A DNA stretch of 64,000 bases, from NCBI GenBank assembly GCA_037367405.1, contig JAZKJV010003119.1, positions 434,001-498,000 on the forward strand. The letters are read 5' to 3'. A program made the translations under genes and the position numbers. This document shows positions 34,601 through 45,600 of this stretch, piece by piece. Every line of letters begins with the position of its first letter. Position 1 is the stretch's first letter. The stretch comes from Ottelia alismoides (taxonomy: Eukaryota; Streptophyta; Magnoliopsida; Alismatales; Hydrocharitaceae). Under the pieces are notes generated by a model. It did no database searches and was not told the origin of the DNA. It saw nothing but the letters and a program-made list of their open reading frames with translations.

Positions 34601-37600
34601 TTACTCGGAAGGTACTCTCAGAAGATAACTCAGATCAATGCTACCGTTATCGTGTACCTTTCTGACCAAATAGGGTCCTTTCCATTTGCTCTGTAGCTTC
34701 CCTGGAAATAATCTAAGCCTTGCATCAAACAGCCATACTTTCTGTCCAATCTCAAAATGCTTGTGGCTGATATGAGAATCATGCCACTCTTTGACTTTCT
34801 CCTTATAATGTAGGCTGCTCGAGAAAGCTGCATCTCTAAGCTCTTCCAAGGCGGCTAACTCTGCCCTCCTCTGGTCTCCTATACCATCTGGATCCATAAG
34901 AATATCTGTGACTGCCCAAAGTGACTTGTGCCTCAGCTCAACTGGTAGGTGACAGGGCTTGCCATACACGAGGCGAAAGGGAGATGTGCCCAAAGGTGTC
35001 TTGAAAGACGTCCTATATGCCCACAAGACCGAGTCCAATAGCTGTGACCAATCCTTTCGGTCAGGGCGGACGACTTTCTGCAGAATCGTCTTGATCTCCC
35101 TATTCGACACTTCGGCTAGACCATTTGTCTGTGGATGGTATGGTGTAGCAACACGATGGTCTATGCCGAACTCGGCAGCAAGTGCCTTCACCTGGTCGTT
35201 GATGAAGTGAGACCCCCCATCAGAAATAAGAACTCGTGGAACCCCGAACCGCATGATGATGTGCTTCTTCAAAAATCTGCAAACTGTCTTCGCATCTGCG
35301 GCTTGGGCGGGGATAGCCTCAACCCAACGACTCACATAATCTACGGCCAACAGAATGTACTCGAACCCCTGACTCTTAGGGAATGGACCCATGAAATCGA
35401 TGCCCCATGCGTCAAAAACCTCACAGAAGTGAATGGGCTGCATCGGCATCATATCACGCTGTCCACAAGTGCCCATCCTCTGACAGTCAGTACACCTCTT
35501 CACGAACTCATCTGAGTCCTTGAAGAGGGTAGGCCACCACAAACCGGACTGGAGCACTTTCTGTGCCGTTCTCCTCCCAGAATGATGTCCTCCTGCCTCA
35601 AGCTTGTGGCAGTAAGTGAGGACGCTATGGTGTTCCTCCTGAGGAATACACCGACGCCAGACGCTATCCCCTCCTTCGTGGTAAAGGATGGGATCCTCCC
35701 AATGGTAGGACTTGGCCTTCGCAAGGAAGGTCTCAAGCTTCTGCCTGGGCCAATCTTGTGGGACTTTCCCAGCAACGAGAAAGTTCACAATATCGGCATA
35801 CCACGGGAGTGAGGCGATAGCAAGGATCGCCTCATCTGGGAAGGTATCACAAATGGGATCAATCTGCTCAGAATCCTCAGGCTGCTCTAGTCGGGAAAGA
35901 TGATCCGCCACCACATTCTTGACTCCAGGCTTATCCTTGATCTCAATGTCGAACTCCTGGAGTAGAAGGATCCATCTAGTAAGTCTGGCCTTGGCATCCT
36001 TCTTTGACATGAGGTACCTGATGGCGGTGTGGTCGGTATACAAAGTCACTCTAGATCCAATGATATACGATCTGAACTTATCTAGGGCAAACACTACTGC
36101 TAGCATTTCCTTCTCTGTGACCGTGTAATTCCGCTGGGCGGAATCCAATGTGCGGCTAGCATAGTGTATGGCAAATGGCACTCCATCCCTCCTCTGTCCT
36201 AGCACGGCCCCTACGGCAAAATCAGAGGCATCCGTCATGATCTCGAATGGAAGAGACCAATCGGGTGGCTGAAGGACAGGAGCCTCAATTACACACTGCT
36301 GGAGAGTCTCAAAGGACGAAAGACACTTGTCATCGACAAGGAACTCGGTGTCTTTCGTCAAGAGGTCAGTCAACGGTCGGGCAATCTTGCTGAAGTCATG
36401 AATGAATCTCCTATAAAAACCAACGTGCCCCAGAAATGACCGTAACTGCTTCAGATTGGACGGCGGTGTGAGTTTCCTAATGACATCGACCTTGGCCGGA
36501 TCAACCTCCATGCCTCTGTTGGAGATGATGTGGCCAAGCACCGTCCCTTGAGTCACCATGAAGTGACTCTTCTCCCAAGACAGAACCAAGCGGGTGTCAA
36601 TACATCGCTGGAGCACTCGGTCTAGGCAGTCAAGACAGGAATCGAATCCGTCGCCGTAAACCGAGAAGTCGTCCATGAAGACCTCCAAACACTCCCCTAC
36701 CATGTCCGAAAATATCGACAGCATGCATCTCTGAAAAGTCGCAGGGGCGTTACATAGCCCAAATGGCATGCGTCGAAAAGCGTATGTACCGAAGGGACAG
36801 GTAAAGGTGGTCTTCTCCTGATCCTCAGGAGCGATGGCCACCTGGTTGTAGCCTGAGTACCCATCTAGGAAGCAATAATGGCTCTTCCCTGCCAGTCTCT
36901 CTATGATCTGATCAATAAAAGGCAGGGGGAAATGGTCCTTCTTGGTGGCCTGGTTGAGCCTCCTGTAGTCAACACAGACCCGCCAAGAGGTGGGTACTCG
37001 TGTAGCAATCTCCTCTCCCGACTCACTGATCACAGTCGTGATGCCCGTCTTCTTGGGCACCACATGCAAGGGGCTGACCCACTTGGAGTCGGAAATGGGA
37101 TAAATAAAATCTGCACTCCACCATTTTGATATTTCCTTCATGACAACCTCTCTTAGGTTAGGGTTCAGTCGCCGCTGGAACTCACGCGACGGCTTCGCCC
37201 CTTCCTCGAGATAGATATGGTGGGAGCATAATGAGGGACTAATCCCATGGAGATCTGCTACGCTCCATCCAATTGCCTTGCGGTTCTTTTCAAGAACCTC
37301 CATCAGACGGGATTCTTGCTCTCCAGTCAGATCGGCAGAGATGATGACTGGGTACATCTTAGACTCTCCCGCAAGGAATCTATACTTCAGCGAAGTAGGG
37401 AGCGGCTTCAGCTCTGGACAGCTGGGTGCTGGCAGATCTGGCTTCTGAAGAAGATGTGTGTATGCGGACAATTCTGCCAAATTTGCCTGGGAAAATGATA
37501 ACGAACTCTCACAAACTGGATCTGGAGAAGGCGGGTCCTCTACATTGCCTCTGTTCTGCTCTGCCTCTGCCTCCTCCTCATCTATAGGCTCAGGTGGATC

Positions 37601-40600
37601 CAGATCTGGCATCTGATCATCACAATCTGCCCAATCAGACTCTGAATCCGAGGGATCTATATCAGGCTCGGTGGCATCAGTACCACCGGAGAACAAGGTG
37701 GCATCAGCACCACCATATAGCAGGGTGGCCTCAGTACCACCATCACTGGAAATCGTGTCGCGATCAAGGTCCGACTCTGCTGACTCAATAGTATCCTGAA
37801 CCAGGGCTGTGCTCTCCAGACTATCCTCTGCTATCAATTCTGCATCAACTGTATCTGAATATGAGAGGATGGTCTGTGCTGCAGGATCTGCCCAAACTGC
37901 CTCATCATCTGTGATCACAAAATCACAGTCCTGGTGGATGTCTGGTCCTGCGTCTGTCAGCTGCTCTGAATCTGTACTGCCATGTGAGCGGGATCTATCT
38001 CTGGCTCTGTGGTCCTTAACCGTCTCTATTTGTATACTCTCGCCCTGAACGCGAAAGAATACCTTCCCACTGTCATGGTCAGTCACTGCCTTGGCTGTGG
38101 CCAAGAACGGGCGACCGAGGATGATGGGGGAATCGGTCAACGAGTCAGGGGTCTCCATGTCCAGTACGACAAAATCCACGGGGAATTGCAAACCCTGAAT
38201 CGTGACGACAACGTCTCGCAACAACCCCTTTGGCCTCTTGACATACCGATCAGCAAACTGAAGGTATGTCCTGCTCTGTCTAAGAGTGCCCAACTCTAGG
38301 TGGTCGAGAAGGGCTGCCGGAAGAAGGTTGATCGACGATCCGCTATCTAAGAGAGTACGGTCGAACCTCTGCTCACTAATCTGACATCTGACATACGGGG
38401 CCCCTAAATCTGGCCTCTTAGTCGGCAGATGGTTCTGGATCGCGTAACACGTGGCTTTTGTTAGCACATGAATTTCTGCGGTCTTGCTCCTCTTCTTCCT
38501 CCTGACTGTGGTCCTATCTCTTAGGGATCGCTGAAGAAGAGGAATGTGCTGCAAAGCCTCATTGAGGGTCAGCTGAATGTGAAATCGGTCTATCATGCCC
38601 TGGCTGAACTCCTCCTGCTCTCTCTTTTTTGGATCTTTTTCTTTTTTCTTCCCCTTCCCCAACTCAAGGGCTCTAGGAAAGGGGATCACAGGGTCCTTCT
38701 CAGATGAAGGACTAGGAATAGGCCTAGACGGTTCGATGACTGGATCCTCACAAACATCATTCACCACAGTGGGATCAGAAGAAACTAAACCTTTTCCTTT
38801 ATTCAAATTAAAGTTCTGAGATACATTCATGCGAGGAAAGACAACATTTCTATCAGAATAAATGCTGGTGGCGTCAGTACCACCTCTAGCTGGCTCTACA
38901 ACTAGACGTCTTGCGGCCTCAGTACCGCGGGCTGGCTCGGCTCTGCTGGTGGCGTCAGTACCACCTCCTCTATGTGGTGAAACAGCGGCCTCAGTGCCGC
39001 CGGTGGAATCAGCATCTCGGGTGGCATCAGTACCACCGTCATCATGATGTGCGGCTTCAGTACCGCTCTCCTCTTCCTCATCTGGCGCTCTGGATAAATC
39101 CTCGCGTTGTCGCTCAGATGAGGCGCCGCCTGCTGGTTTTCTACCGCTCCTAAGTGTAACAAAATCAGCATCAAATATATCCGATGACATATCATCAAAT
39201 GAGTTACTAGGAGTGGTAGGCTCAGTGTGAACTACCTGCTCAGATTTCCTCTTCAAGCTATTCGGATTAGGCTCGATCTGTGCAGGGATGGCGGCCTTCC
39301 CTCTCATCAGGTCCCGCATCTCCTGGCGGAACTCGTCCATCTCCCGTCTAAATGTAGCCTGCTGCTCTGTGAAGAGACGGGCTAGATCATCCATGGCGGG
39401 GCTCTCATGGGAGCCCGACGGGTTGCCTCTCTGATAATGAGGCTGCTGGGGCTGAGAGGGGTAAGAGGAAGGATGCTGCTGCTGGTGAGCCTGCTGCTCA
39501 CGTCTCCAATTCTGTCCATGTTGCTGGTAGGGATGAGGTACGAAGGATGATGGCTGATGTGGCTGATATGCAGGGGGCTGCTGGTGATCTCTCTGCTGGG
39601 AGTACTGCCCTCCCTGACCGGTTGGCTGCTGTTGGGACTGGTTACCCCCATTCCCCCACCTGAATCCGGGATGGTCTCGTCGGATTCCAGGTTGAGGACG
39701 GTCATACCAAATCCCGTTGACATCCATCAACGGCTCAGCATCAAAGGGGTCTGGTGGCAGTGCTGCCAGAGGCTGATCCGGCTGATATACCACCATCTGT
39801 AAGTCTGGAGATGGTGGTGACTGGTAAGAGGGCTGCTGCTGCTGGTACGGCTCCGCCTGTACAAGGTGAACTTGTCTAGGCTGCTGTAAGGAGCTGGAGC
39901 GCTGGGACGAGCTGCGGCTGCCGCCGGAATCGCCTCGCGACAGAAGACGGGGCTGAGGAGCCGTCTGTGCCTCCTGAAGACACAAGAGCTGGGTCTTCAT
40001 GTCGCTCAGAGTTTGTGCCATTTGCTCCATCTGAGTTATGCCCTGGCACTGCTTCTTCTCTATTATTTCCATGCGGTCCAACTTCTCGCTGATAATCCCC
40101 ATGTCCGCAGTGGCCGACTCTGCCTGTGCGGCCGCAACTGTGGACGAACTGGATGGACCTGCATCAACCCGTGCTATCCGCTGATACTGCACGGGTCCTG
40201 GCGGCTGCTGAGATCTCTGAGTGTACAACCGAGTCTGGGACATCACCATGTAATTTTCTGCCATCTCCTCGTAGATGGCCCAGACTTGGTTGTGGTCCTT
40301 GGCAAAGTAGGACCCGCCGCAAGAAGCATTCACCAGACCCTGAAGCTCTGGTGTCATCCCACTAAAGAAGCTCTGAACTAGGTTCGGCTTGGAGATATCA
40401 TGGTGTGGGCATCTATCCAGAAGCTCTCTGAACCTCTCCCATGCCTCGTGAAACTGCTCGTTAGGGAGCATGGAGAAGTTGTTGATCAGGGCCCTCGCTG
40501 CATTCGTCCGCCCGAGTGGATAGTACTTGTTCAAGTACTCGGTGCGGAGTTGCTCCCAGGTGTAAACAAACTTCCCTAGATGTTTCAGCCAGGCGGCTGC

Positions 40601-41356
40601 TCTATCTGCCAGTGAAAAAGGGAAGGCCATCATCCGAATCGTATCTTGGTCCACACGACGGTCGTGGACAGTGCTACAGATCATCAGAAACTCCTGGAGA
40701 TGGAGGTGGGGTTCCTCAGTGGCGAGTCCGTGAAAATGAGGAAGCATCTGCAGGGTGTTCGGAGGGAACTTGAAATCCCCCACGATAGCAGGTATCACCA
40801 CCCACTGGTGCATCAGTGTAGATCCGGGGTTGTGTAGCTCCCGCATCGGTCTTGCTGCGGCGGCGGCTGCTGCTGCTGCGGCAGCTGCTGCTGCGGCTGC
40901 TGCCTCTGCATCAGCGTCAGGAATGTCCTCTGGCTCGCTCGGCTCGTCTCGCTCTCTTCGGAGTCTCTCCAACTCCCTCCTCATCTCTATCATGAATGCC
41001 CCCTGATCACGTAACTGTTGCTGAACTGTCTCTAATGACGCGATCAGGGTGGAGTTAATCGCTCCCTGGTCTAAGACAAAATGTTCGGGCTGGTGATCGT
41101 CTGAACTGCCGGCTCCAGCCATAGGGACGTCTGCAAAATCAGATGAGCCTAACTCAGGTTCTGTCAAATTAATTTGTCTTTCCTCGGGCTCATGTCTCTC
41201 AGTAGCAGAAGAAAGGGGATCGAGGGGGAACAGGGTGGAATCGAACTCGGGCCCGGAGAATTGGTCTTGACTCTCGCGGGCCAACCTAGATGATGAAGTA
41301 GCCGCGCCTGAAAGCGGTGCAGCCAGAGGCTGCCTAAGAGATCGTCTACCCATCAT
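34601..41356 (-). CDS. gag-pol: gag-pol polyprotein of element A (Athila-type), 2251 aa
   Basis: One uninterrupted frame starting at tandem ATGs (41354-41356, 41351-41353), 29 nt after a probable splice acceptor. Approximate residues: polyalanine run of 17 (152-168); gag capsid region (170-380; FPPNTLQMLPHFHG, WLKHLGKFVYTWEQL); coiled-coil and glutamine-rich part (400-730) with no zinc knuckle; alternating GTEAA/GTDAT repeats (760-835); retropepsin with DSGSS (about 1003); further repeats (1200-1232); reverse transcriptase (1445-1625) with DGYSGYNQ and FMDD (about 1561); RNase H (1700-1825) with TDAS; integrase HHCC finger (1905-1955) and DD35E core (D about 1986, D about 2046, E about 2082); GPY module near the C-terminus. 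Compared with element B, a 4-nt deletion near 34634 shifts the frame, so the last 30 or so residues are replaced by 9 others. Expression as one polyprotein is inferred. Confidence 0.96.
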   Translation of the reverse strand: MMGRRSLRQPLAAPLSGAATSSSRLARESQDQFSGPEFDSTLFPLDPLSSATERHEPEERQINLTEPELGSSDFADVPMAGAGSSDDHQPEHFVLDQGAINSTLIASLETVQQQLRDQGAFMIEMRRELERLRRERDEPSEPEDIPDADAEAAAAAAAAAAAAAAAAARPMRELHNPGSTLMHQWVVIPAIVGDFKFPPNTLQMLPHFHGLATEEPHLHLQEFLMICSTVHDRRVDQDTIRMMAFPFSLADRAAAWLKHLGKFVYTWEQLRTEYLNKYYPLGRTNAARALINNFSMLPNEQFHEAWERFRELLDRCPHHDISKPNLVQSFFSGMTPELQGLVNASCGGSYFAKDHNQVWAIYEEMAENYMVMSQTRLYTQRSQQPPGPVQYQRIARVDAGPSSSSTVAAAQAESATADMGIISEKLDRMEIIEKKQCQGITQMEQMAQTLSDMKTQLLCLQEAQTAPQPRLLSRGDSGGSRSSSQRSSSLQQPRQVHLVQAEPYQQQQPSYQSPPSPDLQMVVYQPDQPLAALPPDPFDAEPLMDVNGIWYDRPQPGIRRDHPGFRWGNGGNQSQQQPTGQGGQYSQQRDHQQPPAYQPHQPSSFVPHPYQQHGQNWRREQQAHQQQHPSSYPSQPQQPHYQRGNPSGSHESPAMDDLARLFTEQQATFRREMDEFRQEMRDLMRGKAAIPAQIEPNPNSLKRKSEQVVHTEPTTPSNSFDDMSSDIFDADFVTLRSGRKPAGGASSERQREDLSRAPDEEEESGTEAAHHDDGGTDATRDADSTGGTEAAVSPHRGGGTDATSRAEPARGTEAARRLVVEPARGGTDATSIYSDRNVVFPRMNVSQNFNLNKGKGLVSSDPTVVNDVCEDPVIEPSRPIPSPSSEKDPVIPFPRALELGKGKKKEKDPKKREQEEFSQGMIDRFHIQLTLNEALQHIPLLQRSLRDRTTVRRKKRSKTAEIHVLTKATCYAIQNHLPTKRPDLGAPYVRCQISEQRFDRTLLDSGSSINLLPAALLDHLELGTLRQSRTYLQFADRYVKRPKGLLRDVVVTIQGLQFPVDFVVLDMETPDSLTDSPIILGRPFLATAKAVTDHDSGKVFFRVQGESIQIETVKDHRARDRSRSHGSTDSEQLTDAGPDIHQDCDFVITDDEAVWADPAAQTILSYSDTVDAELIAEDSLESTALVQDTIESAESDLDRDTISSDGGTEATLLYGGADATLFSGGTDATEPDIDPSDSESDWADCDDQMPDLDPPEPIDEEEAEAEQNRGNVEDPPSPDPVCESSLSFSQANLAELSAYTHLLQKPDLPAPSCPELKPLPTSLKYRFLAGESKMYPVIISADLTGEQESRLMEVLEKNRKAIGWSVADLHGISPSLCSHHIYLEEGAKPSREFQRRLNPNLREVVMKEISKWWSADFIYPISDSKWVSPLHVVPKKTGITTVISESGEEIATRVPTSWRVCVDYRRLNQATKKDHFPLPFIDQIIERLAGKSHYCFLDGYSGYNQVAIAPEDQEKTTFTCPFGTYAFRRMPFGLCNAPATFQRCMLSIFSDMVGECLEVFMDDFSVYGDGFDSCLDCLDRVLQRCIDTRLVLSWEKSHFMVTQGTVLGHIISNRGMEVDPAKVDVIRKLTPPSNLKQLRSFLGHVGFYRRFIHDFSKIARPLTDLLTKDTEFLVDDKCLSSFETLQQCVIEAPVLQPPDWSLPFEIMTDASDFAVGAVLGQRRDGVPFAIHYASRTLDSAQRNYTVTEKEMLAVVFALDKFRSYIIGSRVTLYTDHTAIRYLMSKKDAKARLTRWILLLQEFDIEIKDKPGVKNVVADHLSRLEQPEDSEQIDPICDTFPDEAILAIASLPWYADIVNFLVAGKVPQDWPRQKLETFLAKAKSYHWEDPILYHEGGDSVWRRCIPQEEHHSVLTYCHKLEAGGHHSGRRTAQKVLQSGLWWPTLFKDSDEFVKRCTDCQRMGTCGQRDMMPMQPIHFCEVFDAWGIDFMGPFPKSQGFEYILLAVDYVSRWVEAIPAQAADAKTVCRFLKKHIIMRFGVPRVLISDGGSHFINDQVKALAAEFGIDHRVATPYHPQTNGLAEVSNREIKTILQKVVRPDRKDWSQLLDSVLWAYRTSFKTPLGTSPFRLVYGKPCHLPVELRHKSLWAVTDILMDPDGIGDQRRAELAALEELRDAAFSSSLHYKEKVKEWHDSHISHKHFEIGQKVWLFDARLRLFPGKLQSKWKGPYLVRKVHDNGSIDLSYLLRVPSE

Positions 41357-42594
41357 CTTGATCTGGCGAGTAAGGCGGATGGGATCTGGAGAAAATATGA
41401 TCGCAAAGCAAACCCCTTGTTCACCAACTCAACACAATCTGAAGACCGTGAAAGCTCGGTCAATTTATCTTGTCAATTTTATTTGGTGAACACACAAGAT
41501 ATCAGAGCGATTACGTGACCTGCTGGGATACCCGATACTCTCTCAACCGACTGTCCCGCACAGAAGAGTCGGTAATCAGTCGAGATGAGCACCGGAGGGC
41601 TTTACCTAGTGTTCGGGTCACTCTCTCGCACAATCAAACCAAACAATGAGGGGGTTGCTCTCCCCAAGACAAATTTTTAATGTGAGTGTCTTTTAGGGTC
41701 AATAGTGTTATCCAGTCCCAATTTTTATTGTTTTTCTTTTTAATTTTTTTTTTCAAAAATAAAAACAAGCGGCTTAGCGATTTTTCCGATTCTCCTGATG
41801 ATTAAGCCAAACACAGGGGGAGAAGACGAAAAAGCCGATGCGCGAGAAAATCAATGATGCATGCAGAGAAAGAAATGCGTACCTTGTCTCCAGCACTCTA
41901 CATGCAAGTGATCCGCGCAGAATTTAAATACAGAATTAAACTACCTAAATGATGCAACGAGGAAAAACCGAGTCCTAGCTGAGCAATTTCTATTGATCGT
42001 GAAGAACAATAGTTAGCCAACGGAATCGAGTCCGGAGTCCGATCTTGGGAGTCACTCGGTGCCCGCCACAACGGGTCCTGCCAGCGCTGTATGTGACTCC
42101 TCACGGCACGTGGTCTCAAATCCAATTAAACTAACTTTTTCAGTGAATTTTATCAAGGTCCAATTACGTTCTATAGGAACAGATATTCTATTAAGTGTTG
42201 GGCCTTAGATATTTACGTCACAATCAACAGAAATTCCTAAATCTAGGGGCTCGAGAAAAACCGCGTAAACACCGGAAAAGGCAGCTAGCTATAAAAATCA
42301 CGACAAAAGCCGCGAAAATCCAAATGGGTCCCCCGAGCACACCGGTGCTCAGCGAAACAGACCCGCTAAGTTACAAGTGTCCACAAGTCCAAAGTCTAAA
42401 TTATTACAAAAATATTGTTCTCTCAAATAAATGACATTCTTCTTCTTCTCCCTGCTCTTCTTCCCGTGCGGGTCCTCAAAAAGTGTACTCCAAGTTCTCC
42501 ACGCAGTACCTCGCACAAAAATTAGAAAGAGAGAGTGTCAGAAAACAGTTATAATGTAGAGAGACAATATGGAAAAATGACTACAAAGCCGTGC
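41357..42594 (-). other. leader of element A with probable intron (41386-41882)
   Basis: The leader runs from the primer site to the gag ATG. On the minus strand, GAGACAAG|GTACGC at 41882 is a donor and ATTTTCTCCAG|ATCCC at 41386 an acceptor. They define a 497-nt intron whose removal places gag 29 nt downstream of the exon junction. Element B has the same sites 495 nt apart. An inverted repeat CCGAGCACACCGGTGCTCAG lies at 42333-42352. There is no supported ORF. Confidence 0.6.
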
Positions 42595-42612
42595 TCCCCG
42601 GCAACGGCGCCA
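42595..42612 (-). other. tRNA-Asp primer binding site of element A
   Basis: The plus strand TCCCCGGCAACGGCGCCA equals the 3' end of plant tRNA-Asp(GUC), so the minus-strand RNA is complementary at 18 of 18 positions. It lies three bases from the 5' LTR. tRNA-Asp priming is common in Athila-lineage elements. Confidence 0.95.
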
Positions 42613-42615
42613 TTC

Positions 42616-45600
42616 TGACGACCGCCCGAACGACAGAGGTAAAGGTACAGAAAATTAGGTCGTTGCGACCTCAATCACTCGGGCTGAGTCAATCAAGAAA
42701 AATCAACCACTCACAGAGATAAAATCAATCAAAACACAAAATAGAGCGGTCTAGCTATAGGATTAACCTGGTATAGCTCCCAGGGTCGAACACAAGGAGC
42801 ACAGATTGGCTAAATAGCCTACGATGTAGTCAGAAATCCGAGGGAATATTTTTTAGTGGTTTTTATTTGTTTTTATATTTTTTTTAGATTTTTTAAATGA
42901 TGAGAAAATTAAAGAAGGTAAATACAAGGGAACTTCAACAATTTATTACACACACCAAAAATGATGCAAAAATTCCAGAAAATTGATTTTTAGGTTTTTT
43001 AAGTTTTTTACTGTTTTTGGTGAATTTTTGGAATTTTTCTAATGGGTAAATTATTTATTAAAAATCAAACAATGCGAAAAACAAAGGGGACTGTCCAGCA
43101 AGGCTTAAGACCCAAAAATAAAATACTCTTGGATCTCAAAAAGCCCTAAAGGTAATTTTCCTATAATCTAGAAAGAATAAGGAAAATTTAGGCACCCTAA
43201 TTATTGTTTTTGGATTTTTAATTTATTTATTATAATTTTTATGGGTTTTTAGGGGTTTTTCAATTTTTAAGGTTTTTAAGTGATGAAAAATCACCAAAAT
43301 CGGCTGGAAAGTCAAACAGCAAGCAAATTACAATGCCTAATTTTTTTAGAATTTTTGGTGGAGTTTTTATATTTTTTGGTATTTTTAAAGTCAAACAGTG
43401 GCAAAAATATGTGTTTTTGAATTTTTAAAAATAATAAATGAAATCAAAAATGTCCTCAAAAATCATAGAAATTCCTACGCCATGGCAGGAGCCATGTGTC
43501 AAAATCTCATTGGATTTGGAGGTCGTTTGATATTTTATTCAAAAATAAAGGTGGGGCACTGTGCACAGGGACCTATGTGCAAATACCCAAAAGTTCTGGG
43601 GTCCTGGTGCAAAATACCCAAGAAGTCACGTGCCAAGCACGTGCCTGGGGCACTCAAGGACTAAATTGCAATAAAAACCAAGTCCTAGGGCTATTTGATA
43701 ACTCGTATCAAAAGCCCAGGGGCATGGATGTAAAAAGCCCACGAAATAACGCACATGCGCATAAACAATGCTCACAGGGGTATAATTGCAATTTCACAAA
43801 AAGATTCATTCATTGCATAACATTCCAGATCTACAGGACTAAAACTATAAAAAGCCCAGATACACACGTGACGAAGCACGTGGTCAAGCACACACAGGGG
43901 CATACATGTAATTCAAAATAAGCTCGAGGTCCAAAATGCAAATAACCCTACGTGAATAAAGTTTTAAGAATAATTACAGGACTAAAAAGGAAATGACAAA
44001 CTACGAGGGGGCCCTACGATATTTACCCCTTTATTAGCCGACGGTCGGATAGGCGCCACGTGTAGGCTGGACGGTCCGGATGTGCTGCGCCTCTTCTCTT
44101 TTCGTCCCTTCGGCTCGATCAACGGCTGGGAGAGGTCCACGTGGAAGATCTGACGATGCTGGGCTCCTGGTCCTCTCTCCTCGGCTACAACGGTCAAGAT
44201 GTCTCCTCAGATAGATCGATGGCTGCTGCTCCTTCAAGGATGGACGCTCAGGATTAGAACTGGAGCGAGGTCTTCATCGGACGGCTCTGGAGGATGGTGC
44301 AAGAACTCATCGCCGGCGAACTTCGCCGGTCTCCTGCGTGCGCTACACCCCTCCTCAGCTGCTGCAATTGGTCGGAGAAGCTCCGCTGCACTGTCCCGCA
44401 GCTGATGATGATGGCCGATGGCCCAGCCGAACCCTGGAGGGGCTCCGGCGAGGCCTGGCGGCGCGAAGCTCTGGTCTTGAATGGACTGGAGGCTCAGACA
44501 CCTCCTTTGGACCTGCAAAGTGGACAAGAAGCTTCGCGGGTCGAGGGCAAAATGCCTCGACCCAAGAAGGCGGGGTGAAGGTGGACGGTGCTGTGAGGCG
44601 AACGAGCTCCGGCGAGCGGCGGACGGTGGAGCTCGATTCCTAGATCCTGTGCGATCTGGGTTGAGTGAAAGGGCGTAGACGGTGCATGAGGGATTGGCGA
44701 AGGTGATGGTCGGGTCGGATGGTCGAGATTTCACGCGAGATGGACGGAATCGGAGGAATGCGTCGGAGATACAAATTGGGCGAAATCTAAAATTAAACGG
44801 AATAAAAGAGCTAATCAACTACCTGGATGGAGCGGAAGACTATGCTGGAGCGTGGCCAACTCCTGGTCGTAGCTTCGAAGGGCGTCAAGGCCTGAAGCTC
44901 GATGCTCAACGCCGGCGGCGGAGCAAGGACGGCGAGAATCGCCGGATCAATGGATTCGCTTCCTCGCCTCACTGCAACAAGGGCAGACGCTTGCTGTCAC
45001 TCTCGCGAAGCCTATGGAGGTCACTGGGAAGGAGGAGAAGGGCCAAAGATGAGGCGCGGAGGCGGCGGAGGTCTGGATATAAATGGTGACAGGGGCGTTT
45101 AGGGTTGAGGGACGACGGCTAAGGAAGGCGTTGATTTCATGGCGAAGGATCCGGCGAGGGAGAGGGATGAACGGCGAAGAATCCGGGCATGGGATATGCA
45201 TGGGAGACAGCCTGGAGACGCGTGGGAAAATCGGAGAAGGCGGGGCGGCGCGCGTCTTCCAGAAAAGGAAGGAGTCCGCGGGGGAGTTGACCGGGGTCAA
45301 CAATCCCCCGTGGACCAATCAGGAGCGGCCACGTGGATGTAATTTTTGTTTATTTATTTTAAGGCAGAAATAGGCCGAATTAAAGAAAACTCAAAACATG
45401 AAATTTTTTTCTTTTATTTTTTTCTATTTTTTGGTGATTTTTAATTAATTTTTGGAAGTAAAAATAGGGTAGCTATATATATAGGTATATGTACACTACA
45501 TGGATTTTTATTTTTGATTTTTTTATTTGTTATTTTTATGCTTATTTTGTATTTTATTTATTTACATCATAAAATATGGAATAAAAGAATATTTTTATTT

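Noticed and set aside
42595..42612. A tRNA-Asp gene fragment
   Set aside because: Only the 18-nt 3' end is present, precisely at the LTR edge, which is the primer binding site and not a tRNA gene.
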